64,000 bases of DNA from Jonquetella anthropi DSM 22815 (GTDB lineage Bacteria; Synergistota; Synergistia; Synergistales; Dethiosulfovibrionaceae), in NCBI RefSeq assembly GCF_000237805.1, contig NZ_CM001376.1:1540349-1604348 (forward strand). The letters are read 5' to 3'. Shown piece by piece: positions 15,691 to 24,518 of the stretch. The notes below the pieces were generated by a model that worked only from the letters and a program-made list of their open reading frames with translations, was not told where the DNA came from and made no database searches. The translations under genes were made by a program, and so were the position numbers. Numbering within the stretch: the stretch's first letter is position 1; every line of letters starts with the position of its first letter.

Positions 15691-15949
15691 CACCAAGAGA
15701 AACGCCGTGGCCCCTTCTCACCTGAAGGGCCGCGGCGTTTCGTTTACTTCTTTTTTTCTCTTCCGCCGCCTCGTCGCGGCGCCAAAGGATCAGGGCAAGG
15801 GCCGCGCAGATCGAGCCGACGATCAACCCCCAAGCGATGTAGTCGTTTCTCCCTCGGCCGACGAGATGGCCGCTAAGCCCGGCCAAGGCGTAGCCGTAGG
15901 CCAGCAGCGCGGCCAACGAAAGGTACAGTACCAGCTGACGCAAGACCAC
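15599..15949 (-). CDS. Small two-span membrane protein, function unknown
   Basis: The protein has 116 residues and starts at GTG 15949 after a strong GGGAGGGGG ribosome-binding site. Two hydrophobic helices (about residues 4-26 and 38-58) are followed by a very basic cytoplasmic tail (WRRDEAAEEKKRSKR). The last ~55 codons run antisense through the HAD-gene terminator and 92 nt into the HAD coding region. That tail may be genuine or may be accidental read-through. I do not recognise a family. Confidence 0.5.
   Translation of the reverse strand: MVLRQLVLYLSLAALLAYGYALAGLSGHLVGRGRNDYIAWGLIVGSICAALALILWRRDEAAEEKKRSKRNAAALQVRRGHGVSLGASALVRRENGQEFLKRRRYSRLARASRCAL
15699..15757 (+). terminator. Intrinsic terminator after the HAD gene
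   Basis: GAAACGCCG.GGCCCCTTC pairs with GAAGGGCCGCGGCGTTTC, followed by CGTTTACTTCTTTTTTT. It also lies within the antisense small membrane-protein frame. Confidence 0.85.
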
Positions 15950-16102
15950 GGCCCCCTCCCTGAGTTCTGCCGAATTTCCACTTTCTATTCCATTGTAGCA
16001 TCCGGATAATTATCGTACCGTCTTCTCAAGCCCAACATGCTACAATAACGGTGCTTACAGACTTATAGTGCATTCAATTTACATGAATGGAGCGATCTTT
16101 CG

Positions 16103-17272
16103 ATGTCCTTGGCATCTCAGCCGATTCCTTCGTTTGACCTTCACCGCAACTACGCACGAGTCAAAGACGAGATCAACGCCGCTGTCGCGCGCGTTTTAGA
16201 AAGCCAGCAGTTCATCATGGGAAGCGAAGTCTCCTCCTTTGAGGCGGAGGCGACCTCTTTCTTGGGGGCACACCGCGCCATTGCCTGCGCATCCGGCAGC
16301 GACGCCTTGGTGCTCGCCATGATGTCCCTCGACCTCAAACCCGGCGACGAGGTCATCACTACCCCGTTTTCCTTCTTCGCCACGGTCAGCTGCATCACGA
16401 GAGTCGGCGCGACTCCGAAGTTCGTCGACGTTGATCCGGCCACTTACAACATCGACCTGAGCCGCCTCTCTGAGGCGATTACCGATCGGACCCGGGCGAT
16501 GATTCCAGTCCACCTGTTCGGCCAGATGGTCCCTCTCGAGCAGACAGAAAAAGAGCTGGCTGAAAGACACATCACGGTGGTCGAGGACAGCGCGCAGGCT
16601 TTCGGCAGCTGGCGGCGGGTTGGAGATCGAATGATCATGGCCGGCGCTTGGGGCGACCTCGGGTGCTACTCGTTCTTCCCCACCAAGAACTTGGGCTGCT
16701 ATGGCGACGCCGGTATGGTGACAGCCCGAGACGACAGGACGGCGGACCGGATTGCCAAGCTCCGAGTTCACGGCGCCGGCAAGCAGTACTTCCACGAGGA
16801 AGTGGGACTGAACAGCCGTATGGACGCGCTGCAGGCGGCTATCCTGCGGGTTCGGCTCGCTCACCTGCCCCAGTGGATCGAAGAGCGCCGGGCCATCGCC
16901 GAGCGGTATCGGCTCCTTTTTGAACAGGCCAACTTGACCGAGTTCGTGACGCCGCCGGCCGAACTTCAAGGCAACTGCCACACCTACCACCAGTACGTCA
17001 TCCGCGCTAAAAAACGGGACGAGCTGATGGCGTTTATGGCGGAGAACGGGGTGGCGACGCGAGTGTATTACCCTCAATCGCTTCACCTGCAGAAGTGCTT
17101 CGCGTCGTTCGGCGGCCGACCGGGCCAGTTCCCGGTCTCTGAGCAGCTGACCCAAGAAGTCCTCGCCCTGCCGATGTTCCCCGAACTGACGGCCGACGAG
17201 CAAGCCCGCGTCGTTGAAACAATGTCCAAGTTCTACCGCAAGCAGCAACTTCTTAGCCCGTCAGGCTCCTAG
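16103..17272 (+). CDS. DegT/DnrJ/EryC1/StrS-family sugar aminotransferase
   Basis: The protein has 389 residues, the normal length for this PLP family. It transaminates keto-sugar nucleotides with glutamate or glutamine for cell-surface amino sugars. Landmarks are GSEVSSFEAEATSFLGA (N-terminal substrate/PLP region), EDSAQAFGS (PLP Asp), SFFPTKNLGCYGDAGMV (Schiff-base Lys) and NSRMDALQAAILRVRL. It starts at ATG 16103. No other sugar-nucleotide genes are nearby, so its pathway is open. The O-antigen ligase-like gene 18 kb away is the nearest envelope-polysaccharide gene. Confidence 0.9.
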   Translation: MSLASQPIPSFDLHRNYARVKDEINAAVARVLESQQFIMGSEVSSFEAEATSFLGAHRAIACASGSDALVLAMMSLDLKPGDEVITTPFSFFATVSCITRVGATPKFVDVDPATYNIDLSRLSEAITDRTRAMIPVHLFGQMVPLEQTEKELAERHITVVEDSAQAFGSWRRVGDRMIMAGAWGDLGCYSFFPTKNLGCYGDAGMVTARDDRTADRIAKLRVHGAGKQYFHEEVGLNSRMDALQAAILRVRLAHLPQWIEERRAIAERYRLLFEQANLTEFVTPPAELQGNCHTYHQYVIRAKKRDELMAFMAENGVATRVYYPQSLHLQKCFASFGGRPGQFPVSEQLTQEVLALPMFPELTADEQARVVETMSKFYRKQQLLSPSGS

Positions 17273-17284
17273 AGGTGATTTTTC

Positions 17285-17980
17285 ATGATGATGCCGTACC
17301 TTGATCCGACGTTCCTCCTGATCGTCCCGGCTTTGCTGCTGGCCCTTTGGGCCCAAACAAAAACGCAGCGGACTTTTGCCGCCTACAGCCGAGTGACCAG
17401 CCAGAACGGGTACTCGGCGCAGCAGGTCGCCCGATCGCTGCTCGACAGGTTCGGCCTTTCAAGCGTGCCGATTCGCCCTGTCCCCGGCTCGCTGACCGAT
17501 CATTATGACCCGCAGGACAAGAGCCTGTCCCTTTCTCAACCGGTGTACGACAGCCACTCCATCGCGGCGATCGGCGTTGCGGCTCACGAGGTCGGGCACG
17601 CCATCCAGCACGAACAGGAATATCGGCCTCTGGCGATTCGGAATGCCATTGTGCCGGCCGCCAATATCGGCTCTCAAGCCGCGCTCCCCCTCTTCTTCAT
17701 CGGACTTCTCATGAGAGGGCAAACGCTGATGACCTTGGGCATTGTCCTGTACTTGGGAGTTCTGGCCTTCCACCTCGTCACGCTACCCGTCGAGATTGAC
17801 GCCAGCCGGCGGGCCCTGCGGCTTTTGGACGAGACGGGGATGCTGAGCCGCCCGGAACTGCTGGGCGCCAAGAAAGTTTTAAGCGCAGCTGCTTTGACGT
17901 ACGTGGCGGCGACGCTCATGTCGCTGACCCAGCTCGTCCGGCTGCTGATCCTTCGCGGTGCCACAAGGAACCGAGACTAG
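17285..17980 (+). CDS. Membrane zinc metallopeptidase, YugP-like
   Basis: The protein has 231 residues. An N-terminal membrane helix (about 8-24) precedes a cytoplasmic domain with the zinc motif AAHEVGHAIQH (HExxH). Two further helices lie near residues 118-170 and one at the C terminus. The VEIDASRRAL segment supplies the downstream Glu typical of the neutral zinc metallopeptidase (YugP/DUF) family. Substrates are unknown. It lies 12 nt after the aminotransferase and ends before a hairpin at 17984-18030. Confidence 0.87.
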   Translation: MMMPYLDPTFLLIVPALLLALWAQTKTQRTFAAYSRVTSQNGYSAQQVARSLLDRFGLSSVPIRPVPGSLTDHYDPQDKSLSLSQPVYDSHSIAAIGVAAHEVGHAIQHEQEYRPLAIRNAIVPAANIGSQAALPLFFIGLLMRGQTLMTLGIVLYLGVLAFHLVTLPVEIDASRRALRLLDETGMLSRPELLGAKKVLSAAALTYVAATLMSLTQLVRLLILRGATRNRD

Positions 17981-17983
17981 CTG

Positions 17984-18030
17984 AACCGTTTCGGGCGGGG
18001 TGAAAGTCACTCCGCCCGTCGGTTTGTCTT
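17984..18030 (+). terminator. Hairpin between the zinc peptidase and the next gene
   Basis: AACCG with CGGTT and CGGGCGGGGTGA with TCACTCCGCCCG form a nested stem around AAG, followed by TTTGTCTT. It may end the upstream transcript partially, because the next gene starts only 15 nt later. Confidence 0.55.
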
Positions 18031-18044
18031 CTGGAGGGATGTTC

Positions 18045-18764
18045 ATGTTCCCACCTCTTTTTTTGTTCCTGTTGTTCCTGCTCCCTCTGGCCGGTTTCTT
18101 TACGCTGTGGCTCGCCGTTCCCCTGCTTCTGATCGGCTTGGCGGTCTTTGCGTTCGGCGGTTTGGACTGGCAGGTATGGCGGCCTGACCGGCTGTGGAAG
18201 CTGCTGACCGATCAGGCTTCCAGACGAAACGCGGCCCTTCAGAACGCGACCGTGCGCCTGCTGCGCGAACAGGACCCCGCGTCAAAGCCTGCCGGCGTCG
18301 AGCCGGACGGCTTCGGCCTGTCGTCTCAGCTCAGCTCCGCCCAAGTCTGGGACGCGGCCCATCACGCCCTCTACCGGCTTCGAGACGGCGAAAAAGATCT
18401 GGCCGTCACGGCCGGAGGCTCGTCAGCAGCCTTGACGCTGACCACCGTCATTTTAGCCGTCCTCTTGCTCGGCCTGCTCCTTTTCAGCGGGCATCTCAGC
18501 CTGTTGACCGGCGTGCTGGCCGTCTTGGCCAGCCGGGCGATTGCTCCGGCGATCGCCCCGAGCTTTGAGCGTTTCGCGCTGATTAACGCTGACGTGAGAG
18601 GCCTTCGCTTGGCGGACATTCGAGAGACCGCCGAGCGCCAGTCCGCTTTAGGCGGCCGGTTTCTCTGGTCGCAGGGTGGCTTTTTCATCTCCACCGCCGA
18701 CGAGGGAGCTCCGCTCGAAGCGGAAATTTTAGACGAAACGCCGTCGGACAGGAGCATCTCGTGA
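18045..18764 (+). CDS. Membrane protein of unknown function
   Basis: The protein has 239 residues from ATG 18045, spaced 7 nt from GGAGGG; an in-frame ATG two codons earlier is too close. Two closely spaced hydrophobic helices fill residues about 2-42, and another hydrophobic pair lies at about 130-175. The soluble segment between them contains AAHHALYRLRDGEKDLAVTAGG. No motif I recognise is present. Its stop overlaps the rsmB start (GTGA), so it belongs to the recA-terminated gene string. Confidence 0.65.
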   Translation: MFPPLFLFLLFLLPLAGFFTLWLAVPLLLIGLAVFAFGGLDWQVWRPDRLWKLLTDQASRRNAALQNATVRLLREQDPASKPAGVEPDGFGLSSQLSSAQVWDAAHHALYRLRDGEKDLAVTAGGSSAALTLTTVILAVLLLGLLLFSGHLSLLTGVLAVLASRAIAPAIAPSFERFALINADVRGLRLADIRETAERQSALGGRFLWSQGGFFISTADEGAPLEAEILDETPSDRSIS

Positions 18765-20077
18765 GAGGCATTGAAGCGGCCCTGAAAGTCCTCTCCGCCG
18801 TCGAAAAGGGCGGGTTCGCGTCCCAAAAGCTGAGGGATCTTCCCCTCGACGCCCCGGATCGGACTCTCGCAGCGTCTCTGGTTTACGCCTGTCTGCGGCG
18901 GGCCGAGCTGTGGCGTTTTCTCGCGTTTGAATATCTCCGCCCAAAGCCCGAAGGGTTTTCCCCGTCGGTCCGTCTCGCGCTCCAGCTCGGCGCGGCCGGA
19001 GCGCTTGAACTGAAAAACTTCGCCGTGCCCGCGTTAGTCAACGGCTTAGTCGACTGGACAAAACGGTCTGACCGCGGGGGGGCAAAAGTGGTCAACGCGG
19101 TCATGCGCCGTCTGCTCGACCAAGGACCGGCGCGCCTTGAACAGTTGGGAAACGACCGTTCGCTGGAAGCGCGAAGTCTGCTGTTCGGGGTTCCTCTCTG
19201 GGCTGCCCGCCTTTTCACCCGCGACTACGGCTCCGAAACTGGGGACGCTCTGCTGAAGACCCAGCAGTCTCCCGTCGCCTTAGCGCTTCGGGTCTCCCGA
19301 TCGGACTTGCGGGAACGCGTCCTCGCGTCCTTGGGGGCGTCGGGCTGGAACGCTTCGCCGTCTGACCTCTTAAGCGAGTCCATTCGCCTTGAGACGACCG
19401 CTCTGCCACCCTGCCTGCCCGGGTATGACGCCGGACTCGTCACGCCTCAGAGCGAAACGTCCATGTCCGTCGCCCACGAAGCGGCCGCCTCGTGCCCCGA
19501 AGGCCGAATCCTCGACATGTGCGCCGGCCGGGCCGTCAAATCGGGAGCGGTGCTTCAAGCCAATGTCCGGCTCACGCTGGAAGGCTGGGACCTCTCGAAG
19601 CCACGGGTTCTCGCCGGCATGAAAGAACTCACCCGGCTGAACCTGACAGGTCGGGCAAAACTTCGGACAGGCGACGCGCTGGAACTCGTCCCAGAAGAAG
19701 CGCCGGACGCCATTTTAGTTGACGCGCCCTGTTCAGGAAGCGGAACGTGGCGGCGTCACCCGGAGGCCAAGTGGCGGCTGAGCGAATCGGACTTAGCAAG
19801 CAACTCGGCTCTGCAGCGCCGGCTTCTTGATCGGGCCTGCCGGCTCGTCAAGCCCGGCGGGACGGTGATTTACTCTACCTGCAGTCTGTTTGCGGCAGAA
19901 AATGAAGCGGTCGTCTCGCAGGTCATCGAAGAGACGCCGATGACCGTTGAACCGCTCAGTCCTTCTTTTAAATTTGACTCACTTCGATCTCCCGGCGCCG
20001 TCGCGTTTCCCTCGACGCCGTGGAACGACGGATTCTATCTTGTTAAGTTGCGACGTCCGCTAGGAAAGGAGCGGTAA
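18761..20077 (+). CDS. rsmB: 16S rRNA (cytosine-5)-methyltransferase, RsmB-like
   Basis: The protein has 438 residues and uses GTG 18761. An N-terminal NusB-like RNA-binding domain (about 1-140) is followed by a SAM-dependent m5C methyltransferase domain. The two catalytic Cys motifs are present: DAPCSGSGTWRRHPEAKWR and YSTCSLFAAEN. The SAM motif I reads LDMCAGRAVKSG, a departure from the usual LDxCAAPGGKT. In E. coli RsmB methylates C967 of 16S rRNA, and the same target is inferred here. The next gene starts 1 nt after the stop. Confidence 0.88.
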   Translation: MRGIEAALKVLSAVEKGGFASQKLRDLPLDAPDRTLAASLVYACLRRAELWRFLAFEYLRPKPEGFSPSVRLALQLGAAGALELKNFAVPALVNGLVDWTKRSDRGGAKVVNAVMRRLLDQGPARLEQLGNDRSLEARSLLFGVPLWAARLFTRDYGSETGDALLKTQQSPVALALRVSRSDLRERVLASLGASGWNASPSDLLSESIRLETTALPPCLPGYDAGLVTPQSETSMSVAHEAAASCPEGRILDMCAGRAVKSGAVLQANVRLTLEGWDLSKPRVLAGMKELTRLNLTGRAKLRTGDALELVPEEAPDAILVDAPCSGSGTWRRHPEAKWRLSESDLASNSALQRRLLDRACRLVKPGGTVIYSTCSLFAAENEAVVSQVIEETPMTVEPLSPSFKFDSLRSPGAVAFPSTPWNDGFYLVKLRRPLGKER

Positions 20078-20078
20078 T

Positions 20079-21251
20079 ATGCGTTTTCTGCGTTTGGCGA
20101 TTCTTCTGGCCCTCTTGGCCGTCATCGGATCGGCGGCTGTCATCGGGTACAACATTTTCTTGGGCAGCTCAAGCTCTCCGCTGCCTCCGCTTCGCGGGAC
20201 TTCCGTCGTTGAAGCGGTCGCGACGCTTGAAAAAATAGGGTTGCAAGCCCGTATCGATCAACAGGAGTCGTCTCTGCCTCAGGGCACTGTCATCAGCCAG
20301 TGGCCCGAAGCGGGACGCAAGCTCCGCTCCGACAAAATCGTCACTCTGAGAGTCAGCCAAGGAACTCAGGGCGTAGCTGTCCCAGATGTCAGACGGCAGC
20401 CTGAAGCATCTGCCGTGGCGCAGCTGCAGAACCAAGGGTTCGCGGTAGGAGACCTTCTCAAGGTATCGGCGTCTGAGCCGGCCGGCACTGTCATCGCCCA
20501 GAACCCGGCCTATCCGGCCAATATTCCGTCGTCGCAGAAAGTTGACCTGCTGGTGAGCCTCGGCCAAGTTGCCGCCGGCAAGGTGATCCTTCCCGACGTG
20601 GTGGACAAGAAACTTTCTCAGGCCCAAGAACTTCTGAGCGCCAGCGGCCTGAGAACCTCCGTCACATGGCAGTACGGCAAATCGACCCCCACCGGCATGG
20701 TGATCGCCATGAGCCCCCGAGCCGGCTCATCAGTCGCGCAGAAGAGCAAGATCACGCTCACCGTGGCCACGACAGATAAGAAATACGCGACTCAGCCGAC
20801 CGCGGACGAGCTGCCGCAAGCCGGCCCTACAACAGCGACTGGTGCTAAAATCGTCATGGTGACTCCTGCAGGAGACGCAGAACCCGCAGCTCCGGCCGAG
20901 AACGCCGAAGCCCCGAGCGGAACAACAACCGCCACTCTTCCAGCGCAAGGCGAGCAAGCCTCACCTGCTACCGTTTCAGCGCAAGGAGAACAAGCCGCGC
21001 CCGGGCCGGCTCAAGTCGATCAAACGTCGTCCGCACAGGGCCGTAAGACCGCGACCGTCCGCTACCAAGTGCCGCCGGTCAAGGGCATGAGCCTTCGGAT
21101 TGAGATGACCGACCGCAGCGGCACCCACAAGATTCTCGAACGGCAGGCCAAGCCAAGCGAGACGATATCGCTCAACGTACCTTATACCGGTGAGGCGATC
21201 GTCACCATCTTCCTCGGCGGGGAATTTGTCTGGCAGGATCGGTACAAATGA
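20079..21251 (+). CDS. PASTA-repeat membrane-anchored protein
   Basis: The protein has 390 residues. A single N-terminal membrane helix (about 5-27) is followed by three PASTA repeats (about 32-95, 97-166 and 168-236), seen as the repeating VxxVR...A...L...GL and GTVI.Q.P..G pattern. PASTA domains bind peptidoglycan fragments or beta-lactams. No kinase or transpeptidase domain is attached. A low-complexity Ala/Pro/Glu/Gln linker (about 240-325) leads to a C-terminal ~65-residue domain (KTATVRYQVPP to the end). The overlap with rpe (ATGA) puts it in the housekeeping string. Confidence 0.86.
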   Translation: MRFLRLAILLALLAVIGSAAVIGYNIFLGSSSSPLPPLRGTSVVEAVATLEKIGLQARIDQQESSLPQGTVISQWPEAGRKLRSDKIVTLRVSQGTQGVAVPDVRRQPEASAVAQLQNQGFAVGDLLKVSASEPAGTVIAQNPAYPANIPSSQKVDLLVSLGQVAAGKVILPDVVDKKLSQAQELLSASGLRTSVTWQYGKSTPTGMVIAMSPRAGSSVAQKSKITLTVATTDKKYATQPTADELPQAGPTTATGAKIVMVTPAGDAEPAAPAENAEAPSGTTTATLPAQGEQASPATVSAQGEQAAPGPAQVDQTSSAQGRKTATVRYQVPPVKGMSLRIEMTDRSGTHKILERQAKPSETISLNVPYTGEAIVTIFLGGEFVWQDRYK

Positions 21252-21922
21252 GAAAGTTCTTCCTCGCGCCGTCGCTGTTGTCAGCTGATCCGCTGGCCTT
21301 GGCTGAATCGGTCGAGAAACTCGACGGCGCGTATGACTGGCTCCACGTGGACATCATGGACGGCCACTACGTGCCCAATTTGACGTACGGCCCGTCGCTC
21401 GTCAAAGCCCTGCGGAAAAAGTACCCGGACGCGTGGCTTGACGTCCACCTGATGGTAGAGCCGTCGGAGAATTTTCTGGACATGTTTCTGCCCTGCGGCG
21501 CCAGCTGCCTCACCGTTCATCAGGAGAGCACCCGACACCTGCACAGGGCCTTAACGCGAATCAGGGAGAACGGCATCTGGGCGGGCGTCTCACTCAACCC
21601 GGGGACGCCGGTCTGCATGGTCGAGCCGGTGCTCGACTGTTTGGATCTCGTCCTGCTGATGTCGGTGAACCCCGGGTTCGGCGGCCAGTCGTTTATTTCA
21701 AGCGTCTGCTCCAAGGCTCAGACCCTCTGCCAGTGGAGAGCCGCCAAGAATTTGAATTTCGTCATCGAAATGGACGGAGGGCTTGGGAAGGACACGCTTG
21801 TCCAAGCGCTGACTGCCGGAGTTGACGCGGCAGTCATGGGAAACGCCCTATTTAACACTCCTGCTCCGGCACAAACGGCCCGGGAGATGAGAGAACGTGC
21901 CATGGAGGTGCTTTCAAGATGA
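21248..21922 (+). CDS. rpe: Ribulose-phosphate 3-epimerase
   Basis: The protein has 224 residues, the standard TIM-barrel length. The enzyme interconverts ribulose-5-phosphate and xylulose-5-phosphate in the pentose phosphate pathway. Diagnostic motifs are HVDIMDGHYVPNLTYGP (metal His/Asp and catalytic Asp), VHLMVEPS, MSVNPGFGGQSF and EMDGGLG (second catalytic Asp). It is translationally coupled on both sides by 4-nt overlaps. Confidence 0.95.
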   Translation: MRKFFLAPSLLSADPLALAESVEKLDGAYDWLHVDIMDGHYVPNLTYGPSLVKALRKKYPDAWLDVHLMVEPSENFLDMFLPCGASCLTVHQESTRHLHRALTRIRENGIWAGVSLNPGTPVCMVEPVLDCLDLVLLMSVNPGFGGQSFISSVCSKAQTLCQWRAAKNLNFVIEMDGGLGKDTLVQALTAGVDAAVMGNALFNTPAPAQTAREMRERAMEVLSR

Positions 21923-23226
21923 TCGACACTCACAACGCGGAATATCACAGCCTCGAAGAGCTTGGCAGCGTCCTGCAGAAAGCCCGGCAAGCTCGGGGCG
22001 TTTCGATCGAAGACGTCACAACGATGACCTGCATTCAGCCCCGTTTTCTCGAGGGAATTGAGCGGGGCGACTTTTCCGGCTTTTCCAGCTGGGTTCAGGC
22101 CCGAGGCTTCGTCCAGAAATACTTGAGCCTGATGAACCTGATGGATGTCTGGCCGGCGTACTCCCCGTTCTTGAGCGACACGCCGCCAGTCTTTCCGGCC
22201 CCGGCGACTTTAGCTGAGGAGGAGCCGACAGTAGACGAAGCCCTGCCGGAAGGAGAGGACGAACCGGTTTCACAGGAAAAGCTTGCCCCGGGCGAAGTCG
22301 ACGAGGGTGACGAGCCTGCCGCCCCGCTGAACGAGGATTACCACATCGGGGAGCAGATTGAAGCCCCTGAGTTCTCTGGCACAGACCGCGATGAACCTGA
22401 TCTGCCGCTCGCCCCGTTGGTTTCCAATGCCGAAGTTGGAGAAGACGAGCGAGAGGCTGTCTCTTCTCACGAAGACCAAGCAGACCATGCCGTAACCGTT
22501 CAGGTTCCCCGACGGTCAAGGCCTTCAACGCCGCCCCGCCAGTCGGCCCAGTGGGCCAATGACCCGCTTCAGCCGCCGATCTCCCGGCGCAAAACGGTTG
22601 CCCCATACGCGACCCGGCGGAAAAAAGGCGGCGGATTGATCCTGCTTGCCTTAACCGTTTTGATTCTCATCGGCGCCGGTTGGACCTGGTGGAGCCGCCG
22701 AGACGTGTCGCTTGACGTCGCCCCAGCCACTCAAACTCAAAAAACCGCCGACACCATTGCAGTTCTGCCCTCAAACGAAACGCCTTCCGAAGGCGAAACG
22801 TCGTCGGGCGCAGGAAAGACCATCCCGACAAACCCGATGGCTGCCGATATCGTACACGTCCGCCCCGCGCAAGAGACGCCGAACCAGCCGGCTCAATCGA
22901 CTGGCACGTCTGAACAGAGCGCGGGCGCTCTGGCCGCGTCAACCTCTACTTCGGCCGTCTCAGCCTCCGCTTCGTCATCGAAACAGCTCGTCATCGTTGC
23001 CGATGGCGACTGCTGGCTTGATGTGACCCGGGACGGCAAAAAAATCTTCGCGAAGATCATCAAAAAAGGCGCCCGCCACTCCTTTGAAATCGGCACTGGC
23101 CTGCGAGTTATTTACGGTGCCGGACAAAACGTCAAGGCTTCGGTGGACGGCAGCGCCCCGGCTTCCCCGGGCGGCGGCGTCCTTCGACTGATTTACGCGC
23201 CGGACGGGACTGTCTCCAAGCAGTGA
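21919..23226 (+). CDS. RodZ-like helix-turn-helix membrane protein
   Basis: The protein has 435 residues. The N-terminal HTH_25 domain (about 14-80: LGSVLQKARQARGVSIEDV then FVQKYLSLM) is the part that contacts MreB in RodZ. A long acidic, Pro-rich cytoplasmic linker leads to one membrane helix (about 236-256, GLILLALTVLILIGAGW). After it come a Ser/Thr/Ala-rich periplasmic linker and a C-terminal DUF4115-type domain (about 350-430, LVIVADGDCWLDVTRDGKKI). RodZ supports rod-shape cell-wall elongation. The assignment rests on architecture and not on close sequence. Confidence 0.84.
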   Translation: MIDTHNAEYHSLEELGSVLQKARQARGVSIEDVTTMTCIQPRFLEGIERGDFSGFSSWVQARGFVQKYLSLMNLMDVWPAYSPFLSDTPPVFPAPATLAEEEPTVDEALPEGEDEPVSQEKLAPGEVDEGDEPAAPLNEDYHIGEQIEAPEFSGTDRDEPDLPLAPLVSNAEVGEDEREAVSSHEDQADHAVTVQVPRRSRPSTPPRQSAQWANDPLQPPISRRKTVAPYATRRKKGGGLILLALTVLILIGAGWTWWSRRDVSLDVAPATQTQKTADTIAVLPSNETPSEGETSSGAGKTIPTNPMAADIVHVRPAQETPNQPAQSTGTSEQSAGALAASTSTSAVSASASSSKQLVIVADGDCWLDVTRDGKKIFAKIIKKGARHSFEIGTGLRVIYGAGQNVKASVDGSAPASPGGGVLRLIYAPDGTVSKQ

Positions 23227-24518
23227 AAACAGCTCACATCGTCACTTTAGGCTGTCCGAAAAACGAGGCGGACAGCGAGCGGCTTGCCGGGATCATGGCG
23301 AGGGCGGGGTTTTCCTTGACCGACAAGTCTGAGGGCGTAGACCTTATCTTACTGAACACCTGCGGCTTCATCCAACCGGCCGTCGAAGAGGGCATCAGCA
23401 CCATGCTCGACATGGAAACGATGAAAGCCCGCGGCGACGTAAAGGCCTTGGCCGTCGTCGGCTGCATGGTCAACCGGTACGGCGACGACCTTAAAAAGGA
23501 ATTCCCCACCGTGGACTACTGGGCGCGCTCCGAGCAATGGCAAGAGCTCATCGAGTCGATGGGAGCAACCTACTTGGGAGACGGGCGGCATATCCTGACC
23601 CGAACGCCTTGGACCCGGTATCTCAAAATCAGCGAGGGCTGCAACTGCCAGTGCTCCTACTGCGCTATCCCCGGCATTCGGGGACGGCTGTGCAGTCGCC
23701 CCATCGACGAGCTGGTTCAAGAAGCCGGCCGGCTCGTCTCAGAAGGCGCCAAAGAGCTTTGCCTTGTCGGCCAAGAGCTGACCGAGTACGGCGCTGACCT
23801 CTACAAAAAGCGTTCTCTGCCAAAACTTTTGACCGAGCTCGAGAAAACGCTGCCCCAATCGGTATGGCTTCGGCTTTTTTATCTCCACCCTTCCCACTTG
23901 GACACGGCGCTTCTCGAACAGATCGCGTCCAGCAAACAAATCGTCCCGTGGCTCGACGTGCCAATTCAGCACATCGACAATCAGGTCTTGGAGCGCATGG
24001 CCCGGCCGCCGGTGGAGACGAAAATTCGGTCGCTGTTTAAAATCGCCCGGGAGATTAACCCGGACTTTGCCTTCCGCACCACCTTGATGGTTGGTTTTCC
24101 CGGCGAGACGCGGCGCCAGTTCGACCGGCTTCTGGACTTTGTGGAGGATATCCAGTTCGACCGGCTAGGAGCTTTTACCTACTCGCCGGAAGACGGCACG
24201 AAGGCGGCTTCGTTCCCCGACCAAATCCCCGAAGACGAAAAAGGGCGGCGGTACGACGAGCTGATGTCGCTTCAGCAGTCCATTTCCCGGCGGCGGCAGG
24301 CGCTGTTCGTCGGCCGACGGCTCGACGTCCTCGTCGAAGAGGTCGATCAGGACGGCACCCGCTGGGGACGCAGCTATCGGGACGCCCCGGAAATCGACGG
24401 GGCTGTCGCCCTTTCCGGCTCGGCCTCTCAGCCGGGCGATATCGTATCCGCTCTGATTGACGACAGTTCAGAGTACGACCTGTTCGGCCGTCCAGTTGAA
24501 AGCGAAGGGAAATCATGA
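23223..24518 (+). CDS. rimO: Ribosomal protein S12 methylthiotransferase RimO
   Basis: The protein has 431 residues. RimO is a radical-SAM enzyme that adds a methylthio group to an Asp of ribosomal protein S12. The N-terminal MTTase domain has the three Cys of the auxiliary cluster (LGCPKNEAD, LNTCGFI, VVGCMVNRY). The radical-SAM cluster motif is CNCQCSYCAIPGIRG. A C-terminal TRAM domain begins near residue 365. LGCPKNEADSE and the S12-type spacing favour RimO over MiaB. It starts with a 4-nt overlap (GTGA) with the RodZ-like gene. Confidence 0.93.
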   Translation: MKTAHIVTLGCPKNEADSERLAGIMARAGFSLTDKSEGVDLILLNTCGFIQPAVEEGISTMLDMETMKARGDVKALAVVGCMVNRYGDDLKKEFPTVDYWARSEQWQELIESMGATYLGDGRHILTRTPWTRYLKISEGCNCQCSYCAIPGIRGRLCSRPIDELVQEAGRLVSEGAKELCLVGQELTEYGADLYKKRSLPKLLTELEKTLPQSVWLRLFYLHPSHLDTALLEQIASSKQIVPWLDVPIQHIDNQVLERMARPPVETKIRSLFKIAREINPDFAFRTTLMVGFPGETRRQFDRLLDFVEDIQFDRLGAFTYSPEDGTKAASFPDQIPEDEKGRRYDELMSLQQSISRRRQALFVGRRLDVLVEEVDQDGTRWGRSYRDAPEIDGAVALSGSASQPGDIVSALIDDSSEYDLFGRPVESEGKS

